In this document: positions 11,291-20,939 of the stretch, in pieces
How positions within the stretch are numbered: position 1 is the first letter of the stretch
How the letters are laid out: every line of letters begins with the position of its first letter
NCBI GenBank assembly: GCA_951394045.1
Contig: OX595986.1
Span: 2,199,534-2,263,533, forward strand
DNA: 64,000 bases
Direction: 5' to 3'
DNA from: Nitzschia sp. DOCU1
Taxonomy: Eukaryota > Bacillariophyta > Bacillariophyceae > Bacillariales > Bacillariaceae
Position numbers and translations under genes: made by a program
Notes under the pieces: generated by a model
The model's input: the letters and a program-made list of their open reading frames with translations, nothing else
Database searches by the model: none
What the model was told of the DNA's origin: nothing

Positions 11291-14062
11291 TCACTGACCG
11301 ATCGACTCGTCGTCTTCAGACATTGACGTGCTGTCGCTTTCGGCAAGGCGTTCGTTTAGAGCAGCAGCGATAACAGATGGCATGTTGGAATGCTGCAACG
11401 ACGCAGCTGCATGGACATCGGCAAGAGCACCCAAAATCTTCTGGTTCACTTCAAAGCTAGCCCGCCGACTGGGTTTGATGGTATTTCCTTTGGCTCTGCT
11501 CTCCCCAGCTCCTAGTTTCTCGAGACATTCGTCAATCGTATCAGCTATGCGGTAGTGCAATCGGATCATAGCAGCATGTTGGTAGGCAGCCACCGATCCA
11601 ACTTGAAAATATCTTTGGAGCGAAGAAATGCTAGGATCACTGAATAGAGTGAAGAAGTCAACGAGTCGGACTTGGGGGACAATAGTGATCGACCCCACAA
11701 ACTCTTGGGCCATCATCGCGGAGGTAAATCCAACAGCGGCCTCCATTTCGTGTAAAAATCGGAACTTGGATTTCATGTCGTTCTTTAGGTACATTTCCAA
11801 GGCAGCCAACAAGAATCCTCCTCTCCAACTGGCTTCTTGTTCTCCACTTCTCCATCGACTTGGGCTTCCAACGCCTCCCTTTGGGTTGAAGAAAAAAGGC
11901 ACCACGTGCGGGTTGCATTGAGCAGCTATGAAGAATTGACAGTTCAATTGCTCTGCAAGCCCATTGACTGGAATGTCGTGTTCTATTGAACCGTCAAAGA
12001 AGGTCTCGTCACCAGCACTTCTTACTGTGCCATCGGGATCTTTCACCTGGAGTCGCACAGGCTTGATAAAGCCGGGCACAGCGGCACTTGCAACGACGGC
12101 TGAAGTAAGGAGAACGTTCGGCGCAGTTTTGTAGTTAAGCAGAACTGGAGGTGCCTTCTTTGTGGTGGACGCCAAAGTAATGCAAAAGATACGACCAGTC
12201 TTTTTGTAAGCTTCTGCAAACGTCAATTTGCCACATGTAAACCATTCAATCATTTCTAACCACTCCTCGCCAGAAAACATGTGACCGCTCCTTAGCACTG
12301 ACCGAACGCGGTCCGGCCAGGAACGACAAAAGCACTTCATCTTTGGGCCAATAATAGCGGGAGCCAAATCTCTCTTCAACTCAGCATTCGTTCGTGTACA
12401 CAAGACTGCTCCAACGACAGCCCCGGCACTCGTCCCACTGATAATATGTGGAAGACTGTCCGTCTCCTGAGAAAAGCACGGGCACAGTCAGAAATCCAAT
12501 CGAATATTTTATTGAGAAGACAAAAACGACCATTTTTTAATACTCACGCTCAGGCCACGAAGATGTCCGAAGTGATACAATCCCATCATGGCCCCACCCG
12601 ACAAACAGAGAGCCGTACGACCATATGCTGCTCTCGCTCTTTTTAGAAAAGCAATTAGCTGTTCACGGTGGAAGTGTGGAAGAGTCTTCGGCAAACCATC
12701 ACTCATGTGACTGCCATCGCTGTAGATTGTGTTCTCACTGCACATGCGTTCACGAGGAAGGATTTCTCGGTCTGCCGTGATCGGCGGCAAAACATCAGTA
12801 TCTTCCCCATCCTCCTCTTCATCGTCCGTAAAAGTTAACGTAGCCCACGACAAGACGGATTTCCATATTCGATCCTTTTCGCCCCGGACTTTGTGCTTCA
12901 AGCGACGTTGATATTTTTGACGGTCCTTGACATCCTCTTCATTTGCTTCTCGAGTGAGTTTGATCGATTCGTCAGTGATCCAATGGAGCGTCTTGGACAC
13001 CTCGTCGATGAATTCTTTGACGATAAACTTGGGTTCCCCCGTATTTGTGTAGCTGAATAGATCCTCGCTCATGATTCCGCCGACATTTTTGCGTGTGCAT
13101 TGTTGCAACACAGCTTCGGCGAGCAAAATATCTTGTTTTGCTCGCGCTAAGCGCATATCCTGCATGAGTTGCCGAATCAAAGCCCAGTTGTAGCGGGAGC
13201 TGCTGGTCTGATCGTTAACGCTCCTTTGCCACTTGTCCCGTTTCTGCGAAATATCCAACGCAGCCGCATGTTGGTACCAGTCCTCGTAGGAGGTTGCTTG
13301 CGCCATTTTTCGCCTCAGGGCTCGATGTTTCGGCTTGGCAATCAGTGTCTCGGCTAATCGAATCGCCAGACGAATGACAACATAGACCATAAGCTCTGCC
13401 GCGATGATGAAGTAGGTCAACAGCAAAATGGGCCACCTGAGGATCTTTCCACTCCAGGAATGCAACCTCCCTGGAATGATGCTCAAGAGGAAAAGCACCA
13501 CCAAGATTCCTCCAAAGGTCCTCCACAAAAAGAGTCCAATCTTCCAGTCTATTAACGGCCACTCGCGCGAAAACCATTTCCAGAAGGTTACGGGCGGCCC
13601 GCCTTCTCCTCGTGCTGCCGCCAGCTGCTGCTGAAATCTGTTCATGATTTCCGTCATGTTGAGAAGCTCACTTGCACTGATTTGCCCGTCACCGTTTGCA
13701 TCGAAGTTGTGCGCGAGGAACTCAGCAATGCTTGTGTTGTGACCGGCGGGGGCTTGCAGTGCTCGTTCCCACAACTCCCCCAGCGCCGCTGAAAAGTGTT
13801 CCGTCGTCTGCTGTTCCTTGACCCAAGCTGGCAACATGAAGTCCCACAAAAACCGCGCGGATGAGTGCAGGGTCTCTTTAGCGTCGTGGGAGAGGCGGTG
13901 CGCCAAAATCGGTATCGAGGCCATGATGGCTGGAAATATTTGTTGAGTGTAAAAGTCGTAAATCGAGTCCTCGTCTGGCATTGCAGACTCGTCGCTGTTG
14001 AGTTTGTTGACTTTGGCGTCGAAAGCCATGTATTGCTCGAGTCTTCGCTTTATGATGGGCAT
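11291..14062 (-). CDS. EF-hand / DUF3336 / patatin triacylglycerol lipase (SDP1/Tgl-like)
   Basis: Likely lipid-droplet or ER triacylglycerol lipase of the SDP1/Tgl3-4-5 group, about 896 aa. Exons: 14062-12548 and 12466-11291, with an 81-bp intron (GTGAGT...TTTTCTCAG) that joins the patatin domain in phase 0. An EF-hand loop DANGDGQISASE is at residues 121-132. Two or three hydrophobic segments lie at about 165-235, then DUF3336 (about 260-380), an acidic loop, and the patatin core: oxyanion SGGAMMG, nucleophile GTSAG (Ser518) and the dyad DGSIEHDIP. Upstream in-frame codons lack an ATG, so ATG 14062 is used; a further 5' exon is possible. Plant and yeast homologues do not, to my knowledge, carry an EF-hand. 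The gene is head to head with the PCD gene and its 3' end abuts the copia element. Confidence 0.9.
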
Positions 14063-14529
14063 GGCGAAGGCTGATTTTGATCCTTGGAAAAACGAGAAGG
14101 TCCAAGCAAAGGCAAACAAACGGATTCTGTGAGAGGATGATGGATGATGGGATTTTTATCGCAGAACAGAAAAAGACAGCAGGAAGCTATCCGAGATGTT
14201 GAGGATGGGAGCTGACGCATTGCCAGCATGTGATTGCCGTCACTTATGGCTGGTGACGTGTCAATCGGCAGCGGATGTCAATTGGCGATCGACGCGCATT
14301 CCACACGAGCCAGCCAGTCGGGGAGTGCCACGAATGATTGTCTCAGCATTCCCCCACATCCAAAGTCTACGAAACAAATGTAACAACGACGACGATGATC
14401 GATGTCGAATATCTTTTTCACTTTCCCGTGCTGCAGTAACGTTTTTAGCACCACGATCCGATTGTTATTGAATTGCTTCGCTTCGAAGTAGATACGTCCA
14501 TATCTTCGTTTACTTTACAACGTCCTACG
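14063..14529. promoter_or_regulatory. Bidirectional spacer between lipase and PCD genes
   Basis: 467 bp between two divergent start codons, so it must hold both promoters and 5' UTRs. No clear TATA box or repeated motif seen. Confidence 0.5.
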
Positions 14530-15252
14530 ATGACAACGAGGCGAGTGTTTTCGACGGCAGCAGGATATCATGCACTATCACGGGCCAGAATGACGTTTCA
14601 GCAACAGGGATGGACCCCAGCTTGCAGCAATGCTTTTCAATTTTCGTCGAGTGGTGGTTTCAAGTCGAACAGTAAGAAATCCCGACCAGATCCGTTTGCC
14701 CGGAGACCCAATGAAAAATGCGACCCATACGGCCAAGGCGGAAAACCATTGACAGTCGGAGAAGCTAGGCGTCTTTTGGCGACGGTGCATCCCGGTTGGA
14801 TATTGATGGGTAATGACGGCGAGGTTGGTGACGACAGTGACGAGTTTCCTACCCAATTGACAAAAGTGTTTTCCCATCGCGACTTCATGTCTGGAGCCGC
14901 CTTCTTGAATCACGTCGCAGCCGTTGCGCAAATGAATGATCATTACCCAGCGCTTCGCTTGGAGAGAAAATTAGATTCCCGTCAGAAACAATGGGTGGTG
15001 ATATCGACGGTTACATGCCACACGTTTGTGTTACAGGGACTATCGCATCATGATTTCTTTGTGGCAACGGTACGTGGAGCCCAGTTCGCATGTTTCGTTG
15101 CACCGTTGGTCAAATTTGAAATGCCCCTGGTACTCAAAACCCTCACCTTTACTGACTGTGTGCAATTGCGTTTTCAGTTGATTGACGTTGAAACAGAACG
15201 AACAGAAGTTCGGTCTCTATTGTTCCAAGAAGAGTCACTCACTTCCAGCTAG
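14530..15252 (+). CDS. Pterin-4a-carbinolamine dehydratase-like protein, probably mitochondrial
   Basis: Member of the PCD/DCoH family, which dehydrates 4a-hydroxytetrahydropterin and in algae and plants may also have chaperone roles. The core is visible as FLNHVAAVAQMNDHYP, a strand ending STVTCHTF, GLSHHDFFVAT and then LIDVE. The usual HHP or HNP reads HYP here, so the first His is kept and the second position is Tyr. The N-terminus (MTTRRVFSTAAGYHALSRAR) is Arg/Ser-rich without acidic residues, like a mitochondrial presequence. A likely intron at 15070-15177 (GTACGT...TTTTCAG) joins FFVAT to LIDVE in phase 0. It is 108 bp and stop-free, so the unspliced frame also stays open. ATG 14530 is the first in frame. 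Spliced product about 204 aa. Confidence 0.8.
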   Translation: MTTRRVFSTAAGYHALSRARMTFQQQGWTPACSNAFQFSSSGGFKSNSKKSRPDPFARRPNEKCDPYGQGGKPLTVGEARRLLATVHPGWILMGNDGEVGDDSDEFPTQLTKVFSHRDFMSGAAFLNHVAAVAQMNDHYPALRLERKLDSRQKQWVVISTVTCHTFVLQGLSHHDFFVATVRGAQFACFVAPLVKFEMPLVLKTLTFTDCVQLRFQLIDVETERTEVRSLLFQEESLTSS

Positions 15253-15678
15253 ATCCCGCCTTGATGATAGATGGCAGCTTTTTAACACCCACAATATAGT
15301 GGTGCGATTCATTGGGCAGCGTGTGGGCCATTCGTACAGAGGAAAGTGATTATTGGGCCAGGGTATTGCGTTGGCTGTAATGAACAATACGAGATACTTG
15401 TCTGTTTGAACGACGAGAACACTTGAGAGAGGAAACTGCTTCTTCGGAAGGCGAGTAAGCAGAAATGCTAGCAGAAGAGCGTTCGTGGAGACTTTTAGCC
15501 CAGGTAACTCTGGTGCAGAAACTGTTGAATACAAGCTTCCCATTAAACGCCAACGTGCCAAAAGAGTTAGTAGCCACCCATCCTAGTAGGTATGATACAG
15601 TAGACTATTGTTGTTCAAGATTTCGCAAAATAGGTACAGGTAGCTGGCAAAAGGTCTTGATTCTGGTAAAAATATTTA
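15253..15678. other. Intergenic, no gene seen
   Basis: 3' flank of the PCD gene up to tRNA-Lys. Contains AGTAGGTATGATACAGTAG near 15585, a motif echoed near 23388 (AGTAGATATGATACAGTA). No convincing ORF. Confidence 0.4.
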
Positions 15679-15751
15679 CACCGAATAAGGGGATCGAACC
15701 CTTGACCACACGATTAAGAGTCGTGCGCTCTACCGACTGAGCTAATTCGGC
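15679..15751 (-). tRNA. tRNA-Lys(CUU)
   Basis: On the minus strand: acceptor GCCGAAT pairs with ATTCGGT (first pair G:U), D arm TAGCTCAGTCGGTAGAGC, anticodon stem-loop CACGA-CTCTTAA-TCGTG with anticodon CTT, and T arm GGTTCGATCC. It is 73 nt with no intron. An apparently identical copy is at 28659-28731. The TIR transposon starts 79 bp away, upstream of the tRNA's 5' end. Confidence 0.97.
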
Positions 15752-15829
15752 GTTGCCCCAATAACTTGAAATATTATTTAGAATTTTACAATGTATTTCT
15801 TTTCAAGGTGATTATGCCATTGCATGGTA

Positions 15830-16563
15830 CAGCGGAAGTGGGCCCCAGATAAATTTACGTAGCCCATAGTAATCTTTCGACTGAGACCGCGCCGGCCAGT
15901 TTTTCGCGCACATACATCTCCCCGCAACAATAACGCGCATCAACCGACCATGGCCTCACAAGCCATCCAGTGATGTCCCCTGCTGCCCCCCTGCTGCCCC
16001 CTTGCTGCCCCTTTGCCCAGTAACCACTCCCCACACACCCTGGGTTGTCGTTGCTTGGCTGAAAGGTCATGGTCAGGGCTGTGGCGGACATAAAATGTGG
16101 CATTTGCATTAGTAAAGTGGCGGGATGTCATGGCATTTCTCCCGCCGAGGTAAGTTTGTGTCAGATTCGGTCATTTCTTGCTACTCTAGAGAAAGCTAAC
16201 TTCTTTGCATGTTTATTTATTTGCTATAGGTATGATTAGAGGAGCTAGTTGGTTTTCTTGTTGCTGCATTCGATACAATCAGCGGTGTCCTTTGCCTCCG
16301 TCGCATGGCCATCATTGCGCAATTTCACTCTTGGAGGTGAGTTCGTGTTGCAGGTTGAATCAATTGCGTTCCTTGATTCTAGCAAAACTAACTTCTTTGC
16401 ATGTTTATTTATTTGCTATAGGCGCGATTAGAGGAGCTAGTTGGTTTTCTTGTTGCTGCATTCGATACAATCAGCGGTGTCCTTTGCCTCCCCCGTCGCA
16501 TGGCTTCTTCGGGCATACCGCCATCCGCAGGGCCTGCACAATATCCTCATTCGTCAATCAACC
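15830..16563 (+). repeat. Left TIR (734 bp, with internal duplication)
   Basis: Inverted match to 21995-22535. It is about 193 bp longer because a segment containing TTCTTTGCATGTTTATTTAT and GGAGCTAGTTGGTTTTCTTG occurs twice (first near 16201, again near 16393). A C-tract group at 15977-16011 is the complement of a G-quadruplex motif. Two intron-like units, 16150-16229 and 16337-16421, both run from GAG|GT to TTGCTATAG, so the arm probably holds the spliced 5' leader of the transposase gene. Confidence 0.92.
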
Positions 16564-16778
16564 ACATGTTTTTCCATGGTTGCTTGGTCAATTCTGTTGC
16601 TGCACCTCTAGTTGGGATCATGTGAATGCTACAGTAGATCGTAGAAGCTTCCTTGGATCGTGTGAAAGGATTTCGGGTTCGTTGCGGTTTTCGGTTTTTG
16701 AGTAAACTAGACATCCACGTTTTATGGTTGCACTGTGTGTAGTTGTTATTGTCATTGACTACTTTTATTGCTAGGACC

Positions 16779-19700
16779 ATGTCAACCCGTCTTCAAACTA
16801 GATGTACAAGATCCTCCGGCGAAGGGAATCATGGAGCAAATTCTGTTACAGTTAGTTTGCCGGCATCAATACTTCCCACCAACCCTGCTGCAGAATTGAC
16901 CATCAGTCAGTTTGTCGAGCACAGGATAAAGAAGCTCATTAATGATGAGATTCTTCGTCCGAATGCATTCAATACATGGATTCCACAAACTCAGTTTGTA
17001 GCGATCATTGAGGCAATGGGTGGACCAATGACGAAGTTTGAAAATGGACAATGCAAATACGTCAACCTGGAGAAGGAAGGCCTACTCGAGAAGATCCAAA
17101 AGGTCGATTTTGTTGCTCGGCTTGAAGGCTCCCAGTTAGCAGACAATCTATTGCTTGCTGCAAGGGAGAAGGTTGTCTATTGCTATTCAACTAAAATGAA
17201 TCGCGGTTCACGACAAAACTTTTACATGATTAAGAAATCTACTACAAGCGATGCAAGCAGCACTGCCACACATCCGCCAACTAAAGCTGAAGCCAAGCAA
17301 ATCTTGGATCAATGGGCCAATCATTTGACGCCTGTGGATGATCTATTGATCCTGGACCAGTTTGCCCACCTAAAAGATTACTGGTTCTCCGCCGATGCCA
17401 TGAAACTTTTCCCCCCGCATGACGATGAAGACGGACCAAGGGAGGCAGTGGAAGCAATGATTGCCCTATTCGACAAGGCCTTGCATTCAGGCGATGTCTT
17501 TTCCCTAGTACATGGATGGAAAACGAAGGGCGAGGATGTGGCAACAAAGTATTCATTGGAACAGATCCAAAACTTTCAGCGGGACATTACCGAGCGCATC
17601 CAATACCTTCGAGTGGCACTGAAAACTGCTATTGACCATGATGGCACAAAAGGCGTTCTCATATGGAACGAGTGTGCTAGAAAGGCAATAACGGCCATGC
17701 AATTTGTTGGGATTGAACGGATCTCCAATCCTACCACCATTCTGGGATGGTTTAGGGAGTTCCGTGATCTCCAACTGCATTCTTCGGTACGAAAGTTTCC
17801 AAACCTCTTGGAACTCCGACAAAGAGGCCCAAAGCTTTTCGTGAACTACCCAACTCTGAAAGTTGCCGTGGGCGAATGGGTTGACGAGAATCTTAACAAC
17901 ATGTCAGCCAAACAACTGCGGGAAGAGTTGATCAATAAGATTCTTCCTGATTTCATCAAGAACGAAGATCTTGACTTCCCGCCACTTTCTGAGGATGACC
18001 AGCATGAAGACACTCCAGTACAACGCATGTTAGTATCCTGTGGAATTCAAGCATTGTGTGAGAAGACATGCCGCGAAATGCTCCACTACCTGGGCGCAAC
18101 TTACGGTTACAACAAAAAGTCCTTCTACACCAACAATCATGAGAAGTACATAGCTGAGCGAATCAACTATGTATGGAACTACTTGGAAGTGTATGAGCCC
18201 TGCTTTCCAGTCTTTGTTAGCCTGCCAGTGAGTGCAGTACAGAAGCTGAAAGAAGACGGAAAGCTTGCCAAAGAATTTCAAGGTTACACCTATGAGAAAG
18301 ACGAGGAGCAGTTTCAAGAGTTCCACATGGATTGTTGTGATGAGTTTTTTGATATACTGATGGACTTACCTCTCATGGCACGGTACAGTGTCAAATGTGA
18401 TCCAAATGATCGCATACTCCCAATGGGGCACGATGAAGCATCTGTTCATCAAAATGACCGCTCCAAGAAAGGTTGGAAAGGAACGAAAGGGCAATTTGCG
18501 ATTTGGCCAAAGGGACGTGGCAAGTTGATTATGATGTCTGGCGTGCTTTCAAAAGCATTCCTTTGGGACCCGGAGGTATCCGAAATGCAGCTTCGTGAAA
18601 TCAACTATTTGCGACGCAATGAGAAATACATCGACGCTGAAGCTGCAATCGAAGTACTTGGGGATGCAACAAAGCCCGAACTCTCGAGGGAGACTCTACC
18701 CTTTCTCAAGTTCATTGAGCCGGGAGCAAACTCAGGTGGATTTTGGACTGGTGCACACATGCACCTCCAGCTTGAAGATCTTGCAGACTGCTGTAAAGTT
18801 ATGTGGCCTGGGTTGAAACCGATGCTTTTCACAGATTGGTCGCAAGGCCATGCTCGCAAACGTCCCGATGGACTTGATGTGATGAGAATGAACAAGGGCT
18901 ACGGGGGCGCGCAAGTTCAATCACGGGAGTCAATCTTGACAAAAGATTGTTTTGGTTCATTTGATCAAAATGTCGGCATGCTCCCTGTCCCAGGTCCTGG
19001 AGGATCCATAACGCAATCCTTCACATTCCATGAGAATGATGCTGGCCCCTGCTGGATGTCCCCTGCTGAACAAGCACAATGCAAGTATGACAGAGAGATT
19101 CCTGGCAAAACCGAGAAGGTATATTTGAAGATCAATGAACTGAAGGCGCGTCTCAAGGACTTCCAATCAAATGGAGGATTGATACCTGCTGCGAATGGGC
19201 AATGGTCAACCAGAACACTTCCAATGTTGCAGAGAATTGACGACATGACAAAGGCACAACTTGTACAACTCAGCAAGGATTTGATGGTTCCACACTACGA
19301 TGAAATTCCAAAAGTTGAAAAGGGTTGGGTAGGTCAACCGAAAGGCCTTCTCCAGATCTTGTTTGAAACAGGGTGGGTTGACGGAAAGAAGTACACGGGA
19401 AAAGATCTATACAAGGCTTATTCCCTCGGTGGTAAGAAGGATGCCAAGGGTGATGTCATTCCAGGTACTAATTTGTTAGAGCTTATGGAGAAAAGGGATG
19501 ATTTTGCCAATGAGATGACGATGATGCAATGGGTTGGATCAAAGTGCGGTATCACAGTGGTAATGTCCCCTAAGTGCCATTGCGAGATTGCTGGGGAGTC
19601 GATTGAAATGGTTTGGGGCATCGGGAAAGTCCGCCAACGGCAGGTTCCCCTCTCAGCGAGAAAAGATCTTGAGTCATTTCGAGGGCTTGTTCGAAAGATT

Positions 19701-19985
19701 TGGTCTAGAGAGAGCATTGGTCGCCGTGAATTGCGTGGATCATTCCGTATGCATAGGTCCTACATCCTTGCCTACTATTACATCCATGGCAAGCAAACCG
19801 ATGATGAGAAGGGGGAGCAAGAAGTTGATTTGACAATAGTCCCTGATGCAAAGGCTGCCCTGAGCAATGGAAGTGCAATCGACTACGCAACAATTCAAAA
19901 GAAGATGGCAGAATACAAAAGCCATCTATGCATCATGGAGACAATGGGCAAAACTATTCGAACTCTATCGGAGCAAAATGATTAA
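16779..19985 (+). CDS. Large DDE transposase (about 1,068 aa)
   Basis: Probable transposase of the surrounding element. ATG 16779 has an ACC context and lies six bases after a TTGCTAG acceptor-like site; in-frame upstream codons lack ATG. The N-terminal half (1-530) has no motif I recognise. Catalytic triad candidates are D552 in GHDEASVHQND, D686 in FTDWSQGHA and E943 in IEMVWG. The spacing and flanking words (GWKGTKGQ...PKGRGK...MSGVLS; RMNKGYGGAQ; GQPKGLLQILFETGW; PKCHCEIAGESIEMVWG) resemble a group of large DDE proteins common in basidiomycetes and protists. Its C-terminal block is like the NPIE..W motif of Tc1/IS630 enzymes, and the TA target duplication agrees. It is far larger than ordinary Tc1 transposases (about 340 aa). 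Superfamily placement is inferred. Confidence 0.8.
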   Translation: MSTRLQTRCTRSSGEGNHGANSVTVSLPASILPTNPAAELTISQFVEHRIKKLINDEILRPNAFNTWIPQTQFVAIIEAMGGPMTKFENGQCKYVNLEKEGLLEKIQKVDFVARLEGSQLADNLLLAAREKVVYCYSTKMNRGSRQNFYMIKKSTTSDASSTATHPPTKAEAKQILDQWANHLTPVDDLLILDQFAHLKDYWFSADAMKLFPPHDDEDGPREAVEAMIALFDKALHSGDVFSLVHGWKTKGEDVATKYSLEQIQNFQRDITERIQYLRVALKTAIDHDGTKGVLIWNECARKAITAMQFVGIERISNPTTILGWFREFRDLQLHSSVRKFPNLLELRQRGPKLFVNYPTLKVAVGEWVDENLNNMSAKQLREELINKILPDFIKNEDLDFPPLSEDDQHEDTPVQRMLVSCGIQALCEKTCREMLHYLGATYGYNKKSFYTNNHEKYIAERINYVWNYLEVYEPCFPVFVSLPVSAVQKLKEDGKLAKEFQGYTYEKDEEQFQEFHMDCCDEFFDILMDLPLMARYSVKCDPNDRILPMGHDEASVHQNDRSKKGWKGTKGQFAIWPKGRGKLIMMSGVLSKAFLWDPEVSEMQLREINYLRRNEKYIDAEAAIEVLGDATKPELSRETLPFLKFIEPGANSGGFWTGAHMHLQLEDLADCCKVMWPGLKPMLFTDWSQGHARKRPDGLDVMRMNKGYGGAQVQSRESILTKDCFGSFDQNVGMLPVPGPGGSITQSFTFHENDAGPCWMSPAEQAQCKYDREIPGKTEKVYLKINELKARLKDFQSNGGLIPAANGQWSTRTLPMLQRIDDMTKAQLVQLSKDLMVPHYDEIPKVEKGWVGQPKGLLQILFETGWVDGKKYTGKDLYKAYSLGGKKDAKGDVIPGTNLLELMEKRDDFANEMTMMQWVGSKCGITVVMSPKCHCEIAGESIEMVWGIGKVRQRQVPLSARKDLESFRGLVRKIWSRESIGRRELRGSFRMHRSYILAYYYIHGKQTDDEKGEQEVDLTIVPDAKAALSNGSAIDYATIQKKMAEYKSHLCIMETMGKTIRTLSEQND

Positions 19986-20105
19986 GTTCCGTAAATAGTA
20001 ACTTAGTAGCTACTAGTATTGCATTGTGGCTACTCATATCGCATTTGTATAGTACCATGACAGTCTCATGACGGCTTCGGCTTTCCAGCAGCATAGAGAA
20101 TCGCA

Positions 20106-20627
20106 CTACTTGGATAGCTTTCGGAAAAGAAAACCAAAAGCAAAACAAATCATCCGAATGACAATGCGAAAAGTTTGATCGGCGCCATTGAAAAGCAGCC
20201 GGCCAATAGCGGCTAGTCTAATCCAGTGCCGGTTCTTGTAGTTCTCAGCTCGATCGAAAATATCCTTGATGTACTCTTGATCAAGTTGGGATAAGCTGCT
20301 ATCAAAAAGAATAATGAGGCGTTCGTATGGCATGCCTCTACGGCCAAGTCGGTGGCCATCAAAACATCCATACATCTTGATTTGATGGCCAAAATGGTTG
20401 CCATGCTCAGATCGATAACGAAGAAATAGGTTGCTTTTTTCTAGCGTTGTGACCAAGTCAATTACAAGCGTAGGCTCTTCGTCTTCCGCCAAGATCCGGA
20501 TAGATAAGCGGCTGGCATCAAATTCAATGATGCCTCCGACAGACATGCGTGCACCGGCGGAAACGATAGGCTCATTGTTTCTGTCTTCAATGAGACAGCG
20601 ATAGATGCACTTTAAATGGAATCTCAT
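20106..20627 (-). CDS. Unrecognised 173-aa transposon ORF (minus strand)
   Basis: I do not recognise this protein. It opens at ATG (MRFHLKCIYRC), has a mixed alpha/beta-looking middle with LTIDL/LFLRY-type strands, a basic stretch near GRRGMPYERL, and a hydrophobic C-terminal segment (IVIRMICFAFGFLF) followed by RKLSK, as in a tail-anchored protein. It lies between the transposase and the third ORF, tail to tail with the transposase. A promoter in the right TIR would drive transcription in this direction, giving a reason for a minus-strand gene. It could still be a chance ORF. Confidence 0.45.
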   Translation of the reverse strand: MRFHLKCIYRCLIEDRNNEPIVSAGARMSVGGIIEFDASRLSIRILAEDEEPTLVIDLVTTLEKSNLFLRYRSEHGNHFGHQIKMYGCFDGHRLGRRGMPYERLIILFDSSLSQLDQEYIKDIFDRAENYKNRHWIRLAAIGRLLFNGADQTFRIVIRMICFAFGFLFRKLSK

Positions 20628-20939
20628 CTTTGGTCAGCAAGAAATGAGAGAGGAGGCAGTTGCTGCAAAATGCATCACCGGGGCTTCAAGATTTTGCCAA
20701 TTGACAGAGTTGGCATCGATTTTGTGACCCCGAGTAGTAGGAGTAGTCGAACCAATCCAAAAATGTTGTAGGAGTAGTCGAACCAATCCACATTCTTTGT
20801 CATTGCCTCAACTCCGTTGTGCAAGTGTTTTCGCATTTTTTGTCATTACCAATCCGTTGTGGGACAACTCCGTTGGACTACAGTAGTTATAGGAGTCTAA
20901 AGTGTAGGATTCAAAAGGTCTAGATTTACTCAGTCGTCT

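Noticed and set aside
15977..16011. Possible CRISPR-like spaced repeat (CTGCTGCCCC units)
   Set aside because: Only a few short units with 5-6-bp spacers in a eukaryotic transposon arm; it is a C/G-tract motif, not a CRISPR array.
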